Program-made: the position numbers and the translations under genes | Shown here: piece after piece, positions 1-8,475 of the stretch | Layout of the letters: each line of letters starts with the position of its first letter | How positions within the stretch are numbered: the stretch's first letter is position 1 | Source of the DNA: Thermosipho atlanticus DSM 15807 | GTDB lineage: Bacteria; Thermotogota; Thermotogae; Thermotogales; Fervidobacteriaceae | Assembly: GCF_900129985.1 (NCBI RefSeq) | Contig: NZ_FQXN01000005.1 | Span: forward strand, 62,001-126,000 | DNA: 64,000 nt | Direction of reading: 5' to 3' | The notes under the pieces: generated by a model | What the model was told of the DNA's origin: nothing | Database searches by the model: none | What the model saw: the letters and a program-made list of their open reading frames with translations, nothing else

Positions 1-482
1 TACTAATGAATGAACAACATTGGCCATATGGACTAATTCTTGATGCTGTTATCTCTGGAATAGGGTGGGCAGCAATTAATATTTCCATGCTTATCTTTCC
101 TATGGAAGCTGCTAAAAGAATCTCACCTATGTACTTCGCTGTTTTCGGATTTTTTGGGGGAGTCGGCGGATTAATAGGCTCTTTCTCCGGAGGATATTTA
201 GCCTCATATTTTAACCAATTAAATTTTTACATTGGTAATTACCATCTCTTTGGTCTTCAAGTTTATTTTATAATTGAAGGTTTACTTAGATTTCTCTCAA
301 TTCCCTTATTTGCAAGTGTCAAAACCAAAAAATATGTTTCACCTAGAATATTTATTTTCAATATATTAAATATTATTGCTAGAAGACCTACACAGAGAAT
401 TTACGAAAACGCCAAACTGGGAAATGTTTATATACTAAAAAAAGTATCATTAAAAAACCAGAGAATCAAAAGATGGTGGTAA
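1..482 (+). CDS. Membrane transporter, C-terminal part (MFS-like), 5' truncated by window
   Basis: The reading frame is open to the left edge of the window (the codon at 3-5 is CTA), so the ATG at 6 is probably internal and the gene starts upstream. The visible 158 residues contain about three or four hydrophobic segments, including a Gly-rich one (FFGGVGGLIGSFSGGYLAS, about residues 50-68) and IIEGLLRFLSIPLFAS near residue 90-104, then a basic cytoplasmic tail. Paired helices with Gly-rich packing and a basic tail suggest a major facilitator type carrier, but the signature N-terminal half is missing, so substrate and family are uncertain. It converges on the phoR end at 513. Confidence 0.6.
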   Translation, partial: LMNEQHWPYGLILDAVISGIGWAAINISMLIFPMEAAKRISPMYFAVFGFFGGVGGLIGSFSGGYLASYFNQLNFYIGNYHLFGLQVYFIIEGLLRFLSIPLFASVKTKKYVSPRIFIFNILNIIARRPTQRIYENAKLGNVYILKKVSLKNQRIKRWW

Positions 483-512
483 CTAGTTTTACAAACATTA
501 AAATACAATAAA

Positions 513-1466
513 TTAGGTATTTAGAACAACAATTACCTTGGTGCCCATCATATAGTTAGATTCTATTTTTAGTTTATAATTACATATTGAACAAATATGT
601 TTTACAACAGAAAGACCTAAACCTGATCCTGTTGCCATTTTTATTGCATCCTTTGTCCTATAAAATCTCTCTGTTACCTTTTCCAACTCTTCTTTCTTTA
701 TACCTATTCCTCTGTCTTCGATTATTATCATATTATCTATTGTTTCTATTTTTACAGTTGAGTTTTTATATGAATATTTCACAGCATTCGAAATTAAATT
801 CTTTAATATGGTATAAATTAAAAAACCATCTGCTCGAAAATATCTTTGAACAATTTTCTTCTCAATAGTTATCGATTTTGCTTTTATTTTCATATTAAGA
901 TCCTCTATAACTTCTTTTAAAACTTTCTCTATATCAATCTCATTATACTTTGGCATATAAAGACCTAATTCCAACATAGAAAGTATTTTTAATTGTTTTA
1001 TAATCCTTTCCATCCTTTTTACCGATTTTTCAATTTCTCTAAGTGCAGTTTCAACAGTTTCTTTGTTATCTAAAAGAAGATAAACATTTGCCTTTATAAC
1101 CGATAACGGATTGAAAAGTTCGTGTGAAACTGCTGTAGTAAAATTTATTTTTGCCTCCTTTAATCTTTCAATTTCAGTAACATCTTTGATTATTAATAAG
1201 TTGCTGCTGCTATTATACGATAAAACCACATCTCTTGTCTGAGAAATTTGAAAAAAATACATCTTGGTTCGAATTTTAAAATCTTTCTCACTGAAAATAT
1301 GTTCAACCAACTCATCAATTTTATCAAACGTAAAAACCGAAAATATTTCAATAGATTCATTAATACCGTATTTTTCGGCTAATTTATTTCTCCTCTTTAT
1401 TTTTAATTTTTCAAGTAAAATAACTATTTCATCAAAAAAGTCAAAAACTTCGAAATTAAACATCAT
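513..1466 (-). CDS. phoR: Soluble sensor histidine kinase, PhoR-like
   Basis: This is the sensor kinase of the phosphate two-component pair and the last gene of the pst operon. The H-box is FTTAVSHELFNPLSVIKAN (about residues 108-126), the N-box is LKNLISNAVKYS, the G1 box EDRGIGI and the G2 box GSGLGLSVVK, so HisKA and HATPase_c domains are complete. The first 100 residues look PAS-like. No transmembrane segment is present, unlike Escherichia coli PhoR, so the protein is predicted to be cytosolic and to take its signal from PhoU or the Pst transporter (inference). Its ATG overlaps the regulator gene by about 11 bp, which suggests translational coupling. Confidence 0.88.
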   Translation of the reverse strand: MMFNFEVFDFFDEIVILLEKLKIKRRNKLAEKYGINESIEIFSVFTFDKIDELVEHIFSEKDFKIRTKMYFFQISQTRDVVLSYNSSSNLLIIKDVTEIERLKEAKINFTTAVSHELFNPLSVIKANVYLLLDNKETVETALREIEKSVKRMERIIKQLKILSMLELGLYMPKYNEIDIEKVLKEVIEDLNMKIKAKSITIEKKIVQRYFRADGFLIYTILKNLISNAVKYSYKNSTVKIETIDNMIIIEDRGIGIKKEELEKVTERFYRTKDAIKMATGSGLGLSVVKHICSICNYKLKIESNYMMGTKVIVVLNT

Positions 1467-2124
1467 ATCCCCTTGTATTAAATCTATAACCCATTCCCCT
1501 CACAGTAACAATCCAGTGTTTTCCAATTTTATCTCTCAAATTACTTATGTGAACGTCAACCGCTCTGTCAGATATAAATTCGTCCTCCCACACTCTTTTT
1601 ATTATTTCATCCCTTGAAAACACTTTGTTACTATTCTTTGCAAGCAAACACAATATTTCAAACTCTTTGGACGTAAGCTCAACCTCTTTATCTCCAATTT
1701 TAACTATATAATTATCACAGTAAATTTTTAAATTTCCAAACCTTAAAATTTCACCTGTATTACTTGTTCTTCTAAAATATGCCTTAATCCGAGCAATCAC
1801 TTCTCTTGGATTAAAAGGCTTAGTAATATAATCATCAGCACCTATTTCAAGCCCATATATTTTGTCTATATCACTGTCTCTAGCTGAAATTATTATAATT
1901 CCAATCTCTGGATAATTAATTTTTATTTCAGGTAATTCATCTATCGAAAAACCATCTGGAAGCATTATATCAAGTAAGATCATATCGTATTTCTCATTTT
2001 CAAGTTTTTCCCTCATTTCCAAAATACTTCCAGCTTCCTCAACTTCATAATTTTCAGAAATTAAAAATTTAGCAAGAACTTCTCTTATTGGTACATCATC
2101 CTCCACTATCAGAATTCTCTTCAT
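1456..2124 (-). CDS. phoP: OmpR/PhoB-family response regulator
   Basis: The N-terminal receiver domain shows ILIVEDD, the phospho-acceptor in YDMILLDIMLPDG, and the conserved Lys in DYITKPF. The C-terminal half is a winged-helix DNA-binding domain ending RGMGYRF, as in OmpR/PhoB regulators. The start at 2124 is chosen because GAGGGTG lies seven bases upstream and the protein then begins MKRILIVEDD. An in-frame start further upstream would add a Lys-rich extension encoded inside phoU. It overlaps phoU by 29 bp and phoR by about 11 bp. The position after pstSCAB-phoU identifies it as the phosphate regulator. The name phoB would serve equally well. Confidence 0.88.
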   Translation of the reverse strand: MKRILIVEDDVPIREVLAKFLISENYEVEEAGSILEMREKLENEKYDMILLDIMLPDGFSIDELPEIKINYPEIGIIIISARDSDIDKIYGLEIGADDYITKPFNPREVIARIKAYFRRTSNTGEILRFGNLKIYCDNYIVKIGDKEVELTSKEFEILCLLAKNSNKVFSRDEIIKRVWEDEFISDRAVDVHISNLRDKIGKHWIVTVRGMGYRFNTRGYDV

Positions 2125-2773
2125 TTTTGTCACCCTCAAGAATTTTTTTAATTTCTTCACCTTTTTCAATGTAAATAATTTCTTCACACAAATTTGTCAA
2201 ATGATCTCCTATTCTTTCTAAATCTCTTGCAATTAACACACTCAGTATATCACAATTCTTTTCTCCTTTTACAATTCCTCTTATTTCAATTTCTATATCA
2301 TCTAATTTTTGATCTTCAAACCATATTTTTTTAGAAAGTTCTACATCCCTTTTTGAAAATGCCAAAAATGTATCATGAAGCATCTTCAAAGTTATTCCAA
2401 ACATTTCTTTAATTTGCTTTGGCATATTATAACTCTGTTTATTATTATATAAATCTATTGTTTTCTCAGCAACATTACATGAAAGGTCTGCAATTCTCTC
2501 CAAATTGTTGGAAAATTTTATCATAGTTATTACGTATCTCAAATCTTTCGAAATGGGAGTATATCTTGCAATAATCTCATATACTTTTTCCTCTATTTCC
2601 CTATTAATTGCATCTATTTCATCGTCAAGAAGTAAAACTTTTCTTGCAAGATTTGGGTCAATAAGTTCTAAAGAGCTGAGTGACATTTCAAATGAATCTG
2701 CGACAAGCGAAAGCATCTTTGAAATATCCGCTTTTAATAAAGAAAACTCTCTTTCATAATGCAATGTATCCAT
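2096..2773 (-). CDS. phoU: Phosphate transport regulator PhoU
   Basis: The 225-residue all-helical protein has two PhoU repeats. Each carries the E/DxxxD metal-binding pattern, seen in NNLERIADLSCNVAEK (first repeat) and RDLERIGDHLTNLCEE (second repeat). PhoU links the Pst transporter to the sensor kinase and represses the pho response in high phosphate. I place the start at the second ATG (2773), because AAGGAGG lies eight bases before it. The first ATG at 2779 is only two bases from the Shine-Dalgarno sequence. It lies between pstB and the response regulator gene, a common arrangement. Confidence 0.92.
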   Translation of the reverse strand: MDTLHYEREFSLLKADISKMLSLVADSFEMSLSSLELIDPNLARKVLLLDDEIDAINREIEEKVYEIIARYTPISKDLRYVITMIKFSNNLERIADLSCNVAEKTIDLYNNKQSYNMPKQIKEMFGITLKMLHDTFLAFSKRDVELSKKIWFEDQKLDDIEIEIRGIVKGEKNCDILSVLIARDLERIGDHLTNLCEEIIYIEKGEEIKKILEGDKNEENSDSGG

Positions 2774-2786
2774 GTACATTTCCTCC

Positions 2787-3542
2787 TTATCCTATTTTGC
2801 CAGTCAAATATTGTTCAGTTAAAGAATTTTTAGGATTTTTCACAATTTCTGATGTTTCCCCAAACTCAATTAACTCTCCTCTGTACATGAACATCATATA
2901 TTCTGATATTCTTATTGCTTGACCAATATTATGAGTAACTAGTATTATTGTATAAAATTCTGATAACTTTTCCAAAAGAATTTCCAATTTTCGCGTTGCA
3001 ATAGGATCAAGAGCAGATGTTGGTTCATCAAGCAAAAGAACTTCAGGTTCCACTGCTAATGTTCTTGCTATACACAATCTTTGCTGTTGACCTCCCGAAA
3101 GTGCTGTTCCCGGTTTTGAAAGTTCGTCTTTAACTTCATCCCACAAAAAAGCTTGTTTTAAAGACTGTTCAACGATTTCATCAAGTTTTCTTTTACTTTT
3201 TATTCCATGAATTTTAGGTCCAAATGCTACATTGTTGTATATACTCATGGGAAATGGCGTCGGTTTTTGAAAAACCATCCCTACTTTTTTCCTATATAAA
3301 GTTACATCATCTATATCTCTATAAATATCTTTCCCTTCAAAATAAATATTTCCCTCTATTCTAAACCCGGGAATCTCATCATTAATTCTATTAATACTTC
3401 TTAAAAGAGTCGACTTCCCACAACCTGATGGTCCAATTATAGCAGTAATTTTGTTTTTATAAATATCCACAGTAACATTACTCACGGCCTTTTTCTCTCC
3501 ATAATAAGCACTAAAATTTTTTATTTCAATTATTTTATCCAT
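2787..3542 (-). CDS. pstB: Phosphate ABC transporter ATP-binding protein PstB
   Basis: This is the ATPase of the high-affinity phosphate importer, about 251 residues. Walker A is GPSGCGKSTLLR, the Q-loop is VFQKPTPFPMSIYNN (the PFPMSIY pattern is typical of PstB), the signature is LSGGQQQR, Walker B is VLLLDEP followed by TSALDPIA, and the switch His is in VTHNIGQA. An ATG at 3542 preceded by GGAGG eight bases upstream fits better than an upstream TTG at 3557, which would overlap that ribosome binding site. The start overlaps the 3' end of pstA by 8 bp. Confidence 0.95.
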   Translation of the reverse strand: MDKIIEIKNFSAYYGEKKAVSNVTVDIYKNKITAIIGPSGCGKSTLLRSINRINDEIPGFRIEGNIYFEGKDIYRDIDDVTLYRKKVGMVFQKPTPFPMSIYNNVAFGPKIHGIKSKRKLDEIVEQSLKQAFLWDEVKDELSKPGTALSGGQQQRLCIARTLAVEPEVLLLDEPTSALDPIATRKLEILLEKLSEFYTIILVTHNIGQAIRISEYMMFMYRGELIEFGETSEIVKNPKNSLTEQYLTGKIG

Positions 3543-4356
3543 TTCTTCTACCTCCAACCAAAAATGCTATTAAATATATACCTAACACAAATATCATTAA
3601 AAAGCTTGCGGTCCCTTGAGCCATCCACTTGGCACTTTCGCCATACGCAGCAACAAGATAGTAAATATGTGTTGGAAGTGTCATCACAGGAGAAAAAATG
3701 TTTTTTGGAAGTGAAGTGGAATAGAAAACAGCACCAGTTAAAAGAATAGGAGCAGTTTCTCCGATTGTTCTTCCAAAACCTATTAAAGCTGCTGTTATAA
3801 GCCTCTTTTTTGCGGCAGGTAATAACACCTTAAAAATTACTTCGTTCCTTTTCAAACCTAGAGCATATGCTGATTCCTTTAATTCAACGGGAATTGCACA
3901 TATTGCTTCCGCTGTTGCAGATGAAATTACAGGAAGAGTCATTATTGAAAGAGTAAGTGCTCCAGCAATTAAAGAAGTACCAAATCCCAGAGTTATACAA
4001 AACAATGAAAGTCCGAAAAGACCAAAAACAATTGAAGGAACACCACTAAGTGAAGTAACAGATAAATCAATTATTTTAGAAAGTTTATTTTCTGAAAATT
4101 CAGCAAGAAAAACTCCTGTAATTATTCCAAATGGTATAGCAAAAATTGAACTTAAAAGTATCATGTAAATACTTCCAAGAATAGCAGGAAAAATTCCTCC
4201 ATTTCTCATTCCGTCAGTAGGATATGAAGTAAAAAACTCTACTGAAAAGTACTTCATTCCATTAACAATTACTAAGATTAAAAATATCAAAACCAAAAAA
4301 GATATAGAATACGACAACATCTTTAACAAAATAGAAATAACATTATCTTTCTTCAT
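3535..4356 (-). CDS. pstA: Phosphate ABC transporter permease PstA
   Basis: The 273-residue integral membrane protein has about six transmembrane helices. A BPD_transp_1 EAA-type loop is visible in ESAYALGLKRNEVIFKVLLPAAKKRLITAALIGFGRTIGET, including the RTIGETAP motif found in PstA and PstC. It pairs with PstC to form the phosphate channel in the inner membrane. It lies between pstC (6-bp gap) and pstB (overlap) on the minus strand. PstA rather than PstC is assigned from gene order and its shorter N-terminal region. Confidence 0.93.
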   Translation of the reverse strand: MKKDNVISILLKMLSYSISFLVLIFLILVIVNGMKYFSVEFFTSYPTDGMRNGGIFPAILGSIYMILLSSIFAIPFGIITGVFLAEFSENKLSKIIDLSVTSLSGVPSIVFGLFGLSLFCITLGFGTSLIAGALTLSIMTLPVISSATAEAICAIPVELKESAYALGLKRNEVIFKVLLPAAKKRLITAALIGFGRTIGETAPILLTGAVFYSTSLPKNIFSPVMTLPTHIYYLVAAYGESAKWMAQGTASFLMIFVLGIYLIAFLVGGRRNG

Positions 4357-4361
4357 TTATC

Positions 4362-5216
4362 TCACCTTCTACTAAATCTTTTTGATAAAAAAGTAAGGAA
4401 CATAGAAATTGAAAGTAGAATGAGACCTGCAAGAAAAAGGGCGTGATAATGTAAACTTCCGATGGCAACTTCACCCATTTCACTTGCAATTGCAGCAGTT
4501 AGTGGTTTTACTGGATCAAATATGCTCGAAGGAATCATAGCAGCTCCACCTGCAACAAGCAGTACAACCATTGTTTCACCAATAATTCTATTAATCGTAA
4601 GTATTACAGAATTCAAAATTCCTGAAATTGCTGCTTTTGAAGTTACTTTCAATGTAGTATGAAATTTATTAACTCCAAGTGCTAATGAGCTTTCCTCTAA
4701 TGATCTATCGACCGAATCCAAAGATTCAGTCATCAAAGAAACGGTATATGGTAAAGAAAGGATAATTAAACCTATACTTGCTAATAAAAAGTTTTCTGTT
4801 GACCAAATCTCAAATTTCAAAAGTATAGGTGAAATATATATTAATATAAACATTCCAATAATTACTGAAGGAACACCAGATAAGATTTCAATAATCGACT
4901 TTATGAATCTTTTTTCTCTTGGAGTGGAGTAAGTATGCAGATAAAATGAAACAAAATAACCAATTGGAATAACAAATATCGAAGAAAAACCTGTTAAAAG
5001 TAGTGTTGCAACAATCAATGCAAGCATTCCAAATTCTGGCTTTCTAGCAGTTGGATACCAATAAATACTGGTAAAAGGTTCTTTTCCGAGTTCCCTAATT
5101 GCGGGGGCAGCTTCTTTGAAAACAAAAAATATAAGAAAAAGAAGCGCCACAATGGCTGTGAGCGCAAAAGAAAATATTAATAACATCTGAGTAAAATATC
5201 TTATATTTCTTAACAA
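4362..5216 (-). CDS. pstC: Phosphate ABC transporter permease PstC
   Basis: The 284-residue membrane protein has about six transmembrane helices and the conserved loop ESSLALGVNKFHTTLKVTSK followed by NRIIGETMVVLLVAGG. It forms the phosphate permease with PstA. The likely start is a TTG at 5216 with GGGGG eight bases upstream. No ATG gives a comparable ribosome binding site. The gene follows pstS with a short gap of about 16 bp, so it is in the same transcript. Confidence 0.93.
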   Translation of the reverse strand: MLRNIRYFTQMLLIFSFALTAIVALLFLIFFVFKEAAPAIRELGKEPFTSIYWYPTARKPEFGMLALIVATLLLTGFSSIFVIPIGYFVSFYLHTYSTPREKRFIKSIIEILSGVPSVIIGMFILIYISPILLKFEIWSTENFLLASIGLIILSLPYTVSLMTESLDSVDRSLEESSLALGVNKFHTTLKVTSKAAISGILNSVILTINRIIGETMVVLLVAGGAAMIPSSIFDPVKPLTAAIASEMGEVAIGSLHYHALFLAGLILLSISMFLTFLSKRFSRR

Positions 5217-5232
5217 TCAATATTCCCCCTTT

Positions 5233-6057
5233 TTAATATCCATAAGCTGCTACATAACCGGCTTTTTCTACTAACTCTTGTCCTTTTTTCGAAAGACCAA
5301 ATGTAATATAATCCTTTATTAATCCTCTCTCAGGATATCCATCAGTGGCATCTATGAACATAAATAGTGGTCTTGAAATAGGGTACTTCCCACTTAGAAT
5401 ATTTTCTTTTGTTGGTAAAACACCATTAACCTTTAATACTTTTACTTTTTCAGTTACATATCCAACCCCTACATATGCTATTGCATAAGGATTTTTTTCA
5501 ACTGTTTGTATTTCAAATTGGGTACTTTCCACCATTCTTACCCATGGAGCCATGTTTTCGCCTTTTAAAATTATTTTTTCAAATGTTTCGTATGTTCCTG
5601 AAGCAGTATTTCTTGAGTAAACTAATATTGTTTTTTTAGGAAGATTGGGATCAATTTGGTTCCAATATCTTATTTTTCCAGAATATATTTTTGCAAGTGT
5701 TTCAATAGAAATTTCATCAATTTTGAGATTTTTATTCACAATTATTGCTATTCCGTCATATCCTATTACTATAGGAATAAAATACTTTCCTAACTCATGC
5801 ATTTTTTGTAACTCTTTATCTTTTAACCAACGACTAGCATTTGCTATATCTGTTGTTCCGTTAAATAATGCAGCAATTCCTGTTGAAGACCCAGCTCCTT
5901 CTAATGTGATCTCAACATTTGGATGTACCTTTTTAAACTCTTCAATCCACAACTGAGCAATTGGAAAAATCGTGTTCGATCCTTTAATAACCAACGTACT
6001 CGAAAATGCTACACCAAAAAATGCGAAAATAACAATAAGAAAATAAACTTTTTTCAC
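5233..6057 (-). CDS. pstS: Periplasmic phosphate-binding protein PstS
   Basis: This is the phosphate receptor of the Pst importer. A signal peptide (KKVYFLIVIFAFFGVAFSS) is followed by LVIKGSNTIFPIAQLW, EGAGSSTGIAALFNGTTDIANASR and YSRNTASGTYETFEK. These supply the phosphate-binding Ser/Thr, Arg and Asp residues of PBP-like-2 proteins. The start is a GTG at 6057 with AAGGAGG about nine bases upstream. An ATG 54 bp further upstream would put a charged extension before the signal peptide. It is the first gene of the pst-pho operon. A direct repeat just upstream is a candidate PhoP site. Confidence 0.94.
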   Translation of the reverse strand: MKKVYFLIVIFAFFGVAFSSTLVIKGSNTIFPIAQLWIEEFKKVHPNVEITLEGAGSSTGIAALFNGTTDIANASRWLKDKELQKMHELGKYFIPIVIGYDGIAIIVNKNLKIDEISIETLAKIYSGKIRYWNQIDPNLPKKTILVYSRNTASGTYETFEKIILKGENMAPWVRMVESTQFEIQTVEKNPYAIAYVGVGYVTEKVKVLKVNGVLPTKENILSGKYPISRPLFMFIDATDGYPERGLIKDYITFGLSKKGQELVEKAGYVAAYGY

Positions 6058-6123
6058 GAAAATCACCTCCTTTTCTACTTCACCTTTATTATCTTCTGAA
6101 ATCTTTTCCATTTTTTTTAGTTT

Positions 6124-6140
6124 TGTTAAGAAATATTAAG
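6124..6140 (-). promoter_or_regulatory. Candidate PhoP/PhoB box upstream of pstS
   Basis: Read on the minus strand the sequence is CTTAATATTTCTTAACA. It contains two copies of a CTTAA-like element exactly 10 bp apart, one helical turn. OmpR-family regulators bind tandem repeats of about 10-11 bp, and Bacillus PhoP boxes are TT(A/T)ACA-like. It lies about 70 bp before the pstS GTG. The base composition is A+T rich, so chance similarity is possible. Confidence 0.35.
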
Positions 6141-6173
6141 AAAACTAGGAATTCAAATTAGAGTTAGAAAGTA

Positions 6174-6208
6174 AAATAAAAAAAGCCATACTCATTATGA
6201 GTATGGCA
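6174..6208 (-). terminator. Rho-independent terminator after glpX
   Basis: A perfect 10-bp stem (GCCATACTCA at 6185-6194 with TGAGTATGGC at 6198-6207) has a 3-nt loop. On the minus strand it is followed by a T tract (the A run at 6174-6184). It separates glpX from the pst operon. Confidence 0.9.
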
Positions 6209-6250
6209 CCAAACAAAGTTATATTAAATTGGAAGCCCGATTTACCTGTT

Positions 6251-7282
6251 TTACTTCATCTTATTATTCGTCGTTTTTTTACCATTTAAAAATCTTACTT
6301 CACCTTCAGATTTTAAAGGAATAGTCTTGTATTTGAGATTATGATGAGAAATAATTCTTCTCAAAGTCTTTGTTTTTGACCTCATTACTAATGATTCAGT
6401 TATTGCAATATTTTTTGTGTATTTCACTCCTCTAAGCAAATCTCCATCAGTCACTCCAGTTGCCGCAAAAATAACATTGTCACTTTTAATCAAATCATCC
6501 GTTTTGTAAACTCTATTTGCGTCATATCCCTTTTCTGCCATTAGATTCCTTTCATTTTCATCTATAGGCCATAACTTTAATTGAATTTCTCCTCCTAATG
6601 ATTTTAAGGCTGCTGCCGCTAAAATAGCTTCTGGTGAACCACCTATACCTAAGTAAATATTCACATAACTTTCTGGAAGAGCTGTTGCAATTGCGGCAGC
6701 TATATCCCCATCACTTATTAGTTTTATCCTAGCACCTACTCTTCTAACCTCTTCTATGATTTCTCTATGTCTTTCTCTGTTTAAAATTACCACAGTAAGT
6801 TCGGAAATATCTATGTTCAAGATAGCAGCTGCCACTCGTAAGTTTTCCCTAATTGACGCGTTTATATCAAGTTTTCCAGCAAGTTCTGGCCCAACTGCTA
6901 ATTTGTAGGAATAAAAAGTTGGTAAGTATTCGATAGCCCCTCTATCTGTAGCAGCAATTACACTAATCGCATTTGGAAGCCCGTATGCCACAAGTCTAGT
7001 ACCATCTATAGGATCAACAGCTATATCCAACTCAGGAGTATCTTCTTCCCAATTTCCAACTTTTTCGCCTATGTAAAGCATAGGAGCATTGTCTTTTTCT
7101 CCTTCACCTATTACTACTACTCCTTTCATATCTATGTAATCTAACATTCCCCGCATAGAATCACTAGCAATTTTATCAACTGTTTCCTTATTCCCCCTCC
7201 CCAAATGTCTACTAGCCATTAATGCTGCAGCTTCAGTTACCCTTACTAATTCCAAGGTAATTTCTTTAGGTACTTTACTCAC
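6251..7282 (-). CDS. glpX: Class II fructose-1,6-bisphosphatase GlpX
   Basis: The 343-residue protein catalyses hydrolysis of fructose 1,6-bisphosphate in gluconeogenesis. Diagnostic stretches are VIGEGEKDNAPMLYIGEKVG, then DIAVDPIDGTRLVAYG (metal-binding DPxDGT of the Li-sensitive phosphatase fold), and GIGGSPEAILAAAALK, all typical of GlpX. The start is a GTG at 7282 spaced five bases from GGGGGGTG. The upstream TTG would consume that site. It is separated from the pst operon by a strong terminator, and the C-terminal tail KKTTNNKMK is unconserved-looking. Confidence 0.95.
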   Translation of the reverse strand: MSKVPKEITLELVRVTEAAALMASRHLGRGNKETVDKIASDSMRGMLDYIDMKGVVVIGEGEKDNAPMLYIGEKVGNWEEDTPELDIAVDPIDGTRLVAYGLPNAISVIAATDRGAIEYLPTFYSYKLAVGPELAGKLDINASIRENLRVAAAILNIDISELTVVILNRERHREIIEEVRRVGARIKLISDGDIAAAIATALPESYVNIYLGIGGSPEAILAAAALKSLGGEIQLKLWPIDENERNLMAEKGYDANRVYKTDDLIKSDNVIFAATGVTDGDLLRGVKYTKNIAITESLVMRSKTKTLRRIISHHNLKYKTIPLKSEGEVRFLNGKKTTNNKMK

Positions 7283-7392
7283 TTTTTCACCCCCCAAAAT
7301 TTTTGCAATAATATTATAAACATTTGTAACATAATTGAAAAATTCTATAAACTTTATTTACGAGCGCTTAAATTGAAAAAATGAGATTATCT

Positions 7393-8097
7393 TTATTTTT
7401 CCAACGCTAATCTTATCTTTTTATAAGGGACTTCTACCCACTCTCCGGGATGTAACCCAAAATCTTCTAATTTTAATTTCCCTATTCTTATTCTTACAAT
7501 TTCTTTATACATTAACCCAATTGCTTTAGTTATTAATTTCACCTCATGGAACTTTCCTTCTGTAATAATTATCGATATCATATCTTCATTTACTTTTTTA
7601 ATTTTAGCTGGAGCAAATTTTACTCCATTTTTTAATTCAATCCCTCTTTCAACCATTTTAATTTTTTCTTCCGTTAGTTTCCCTTCTATTCTTACAAGAT
7701 ACTCTTTCTCTATTTTTGACTTGGGGGAAATTACTTTATGAGTGAATTCTCCATCATTTGTTAATAATAGAAGTCCCCTTACATCTTTGTCTAACCTTCC
7801 AACTATATGGAGTTTTTTTAAATAAGGATGATTAATAAACTCAAATATGTTCCTTTCAAATTCAGATTTACTGGAAGTAAACCCTGCAGGTTTATACATT
7901 ACTATGTAAACTTTATGATAAGGTACTATTTCATCGTTATCCAAATAGACCTTCTGATTTTCCTCTACCTCAAATGAAGGATTTTTAATTATTTCACCTT
8001 CAACTCTAACTCGCCCATCTTTTATAAGATATTTTACTTTTTTTCTACTTCCAACACCTGCATTTGAAAGAAATTTGTCAAGCCTCATTTTATTCAA
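7393..8097 (-). CDS. RsuA/RluB-family pseudouridine synthase
   Basis: An N-terminal S4 RNA-binding domain (MRLDKFLSNAGVGSRKKVKYLIKDGRV) is followed by the synthase core with the catalytic Asp in GRLDKDVRGLLLLTNDGEF. The C-terminal motif is GKFHEVKLI. The enzyme isomerises a uridine in ribosomal RNA. 16S (RsuA) and 23S (RluB/RluE/RluF) substrates cannot be separated from sequence alone. The TTG at 8097, ten bases after AGGAGG, is the likely start. An ATG three codons later is the alternative. The gene stands alone, between glpX and a 378-bp gap. Confidence 0.9.
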   Translation of the reverse strand: MNKMRLDKFLSNAGVGSRKKVKYLIKDGRVRVEGEIIKNPSFEVEENQKVYLDNDEIVPYHKVYIVMYKPAGFTSSKSEFERNIFEFINHPYLKKLHIVGRLDKDVRGLLLLTNDGEFTHKVISPKSKIEKEYLVRIEGKLTEEKIKMVERGIELKNGVKFAPAKIKKVNEDMISIIITEGKFHEVKLITKAIGLMYKEIVRIRIGKLKLEDFGLHPGEWVEVPYKKIRLALEK

Positions 8098-8475
8098 TTC
8101 TAAAAATCCTCCTAATCAATTGTTTTTACATTTAATTTGCATTTATTATCTTCTCAATGGGTTCTATGAACATTCTTAAATAACCACCTTCACACTAATT
8201 ACTGTTTTATGTATTAAAATTACACTTTAATATTCTCAATTACAAAAAACTATTTTTTTAGTTTTTAATACAATTTTTATAATATTGCTTTTATTTCATG
8301 CATAAATAATCCTATATACAAAAAAGCCGAGATGTTCACAAAAAATTGGTAGGTTTATTCTAATCTTGGAAGGATATTCACATTCACTATTTCTTTTTTT
8401 ATTTGATAAGTCCTTTTTGCCTTCAGCATTAAGTGTCAGTTTCTTCAAACCTATAACCGACTAAACTCACATTTT
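8098..8475. other. Intergenic gap without a recognisable gene
   Basis: This 378-bp A+T-rich stretch lies between folP and the pseudouridine synthase gene, both on the minus strand. It holds a low-GC inverted repeat (AAAAACTA at 8245-8252 with TAGTTTTT at 8259-8266, 6-nt loop) flanked by T runs that might terminate folP transcription. A roughly 50-codon open frame on the minus strand around 8300-8450 has no convincing ribosome binding site and no similarity I recognise. Confidence 0.5.

Noticed and set aside
587-868. Leu-rich open frame on the plus strand within phoR.
   Set aside because: It is antisense to conserved histidine-kinase motifs and has no translation signals.
8245-8266. A/T-only hairpin considered as the folP terminator.
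   Set aside because: The stem is almost purely A-T and lies over 200 bp after the folP stop. It is mentioned only in the gap entry.
8300-8450. A roughly 50-codon open frame on the minus strand in the folP/pseudouridine synthase gap.
   Set aside because: It lacks a convincing ribosome binding site, starts after nearby in-frame stops and has no recognisable similarity. A frame this short is expected by chance.
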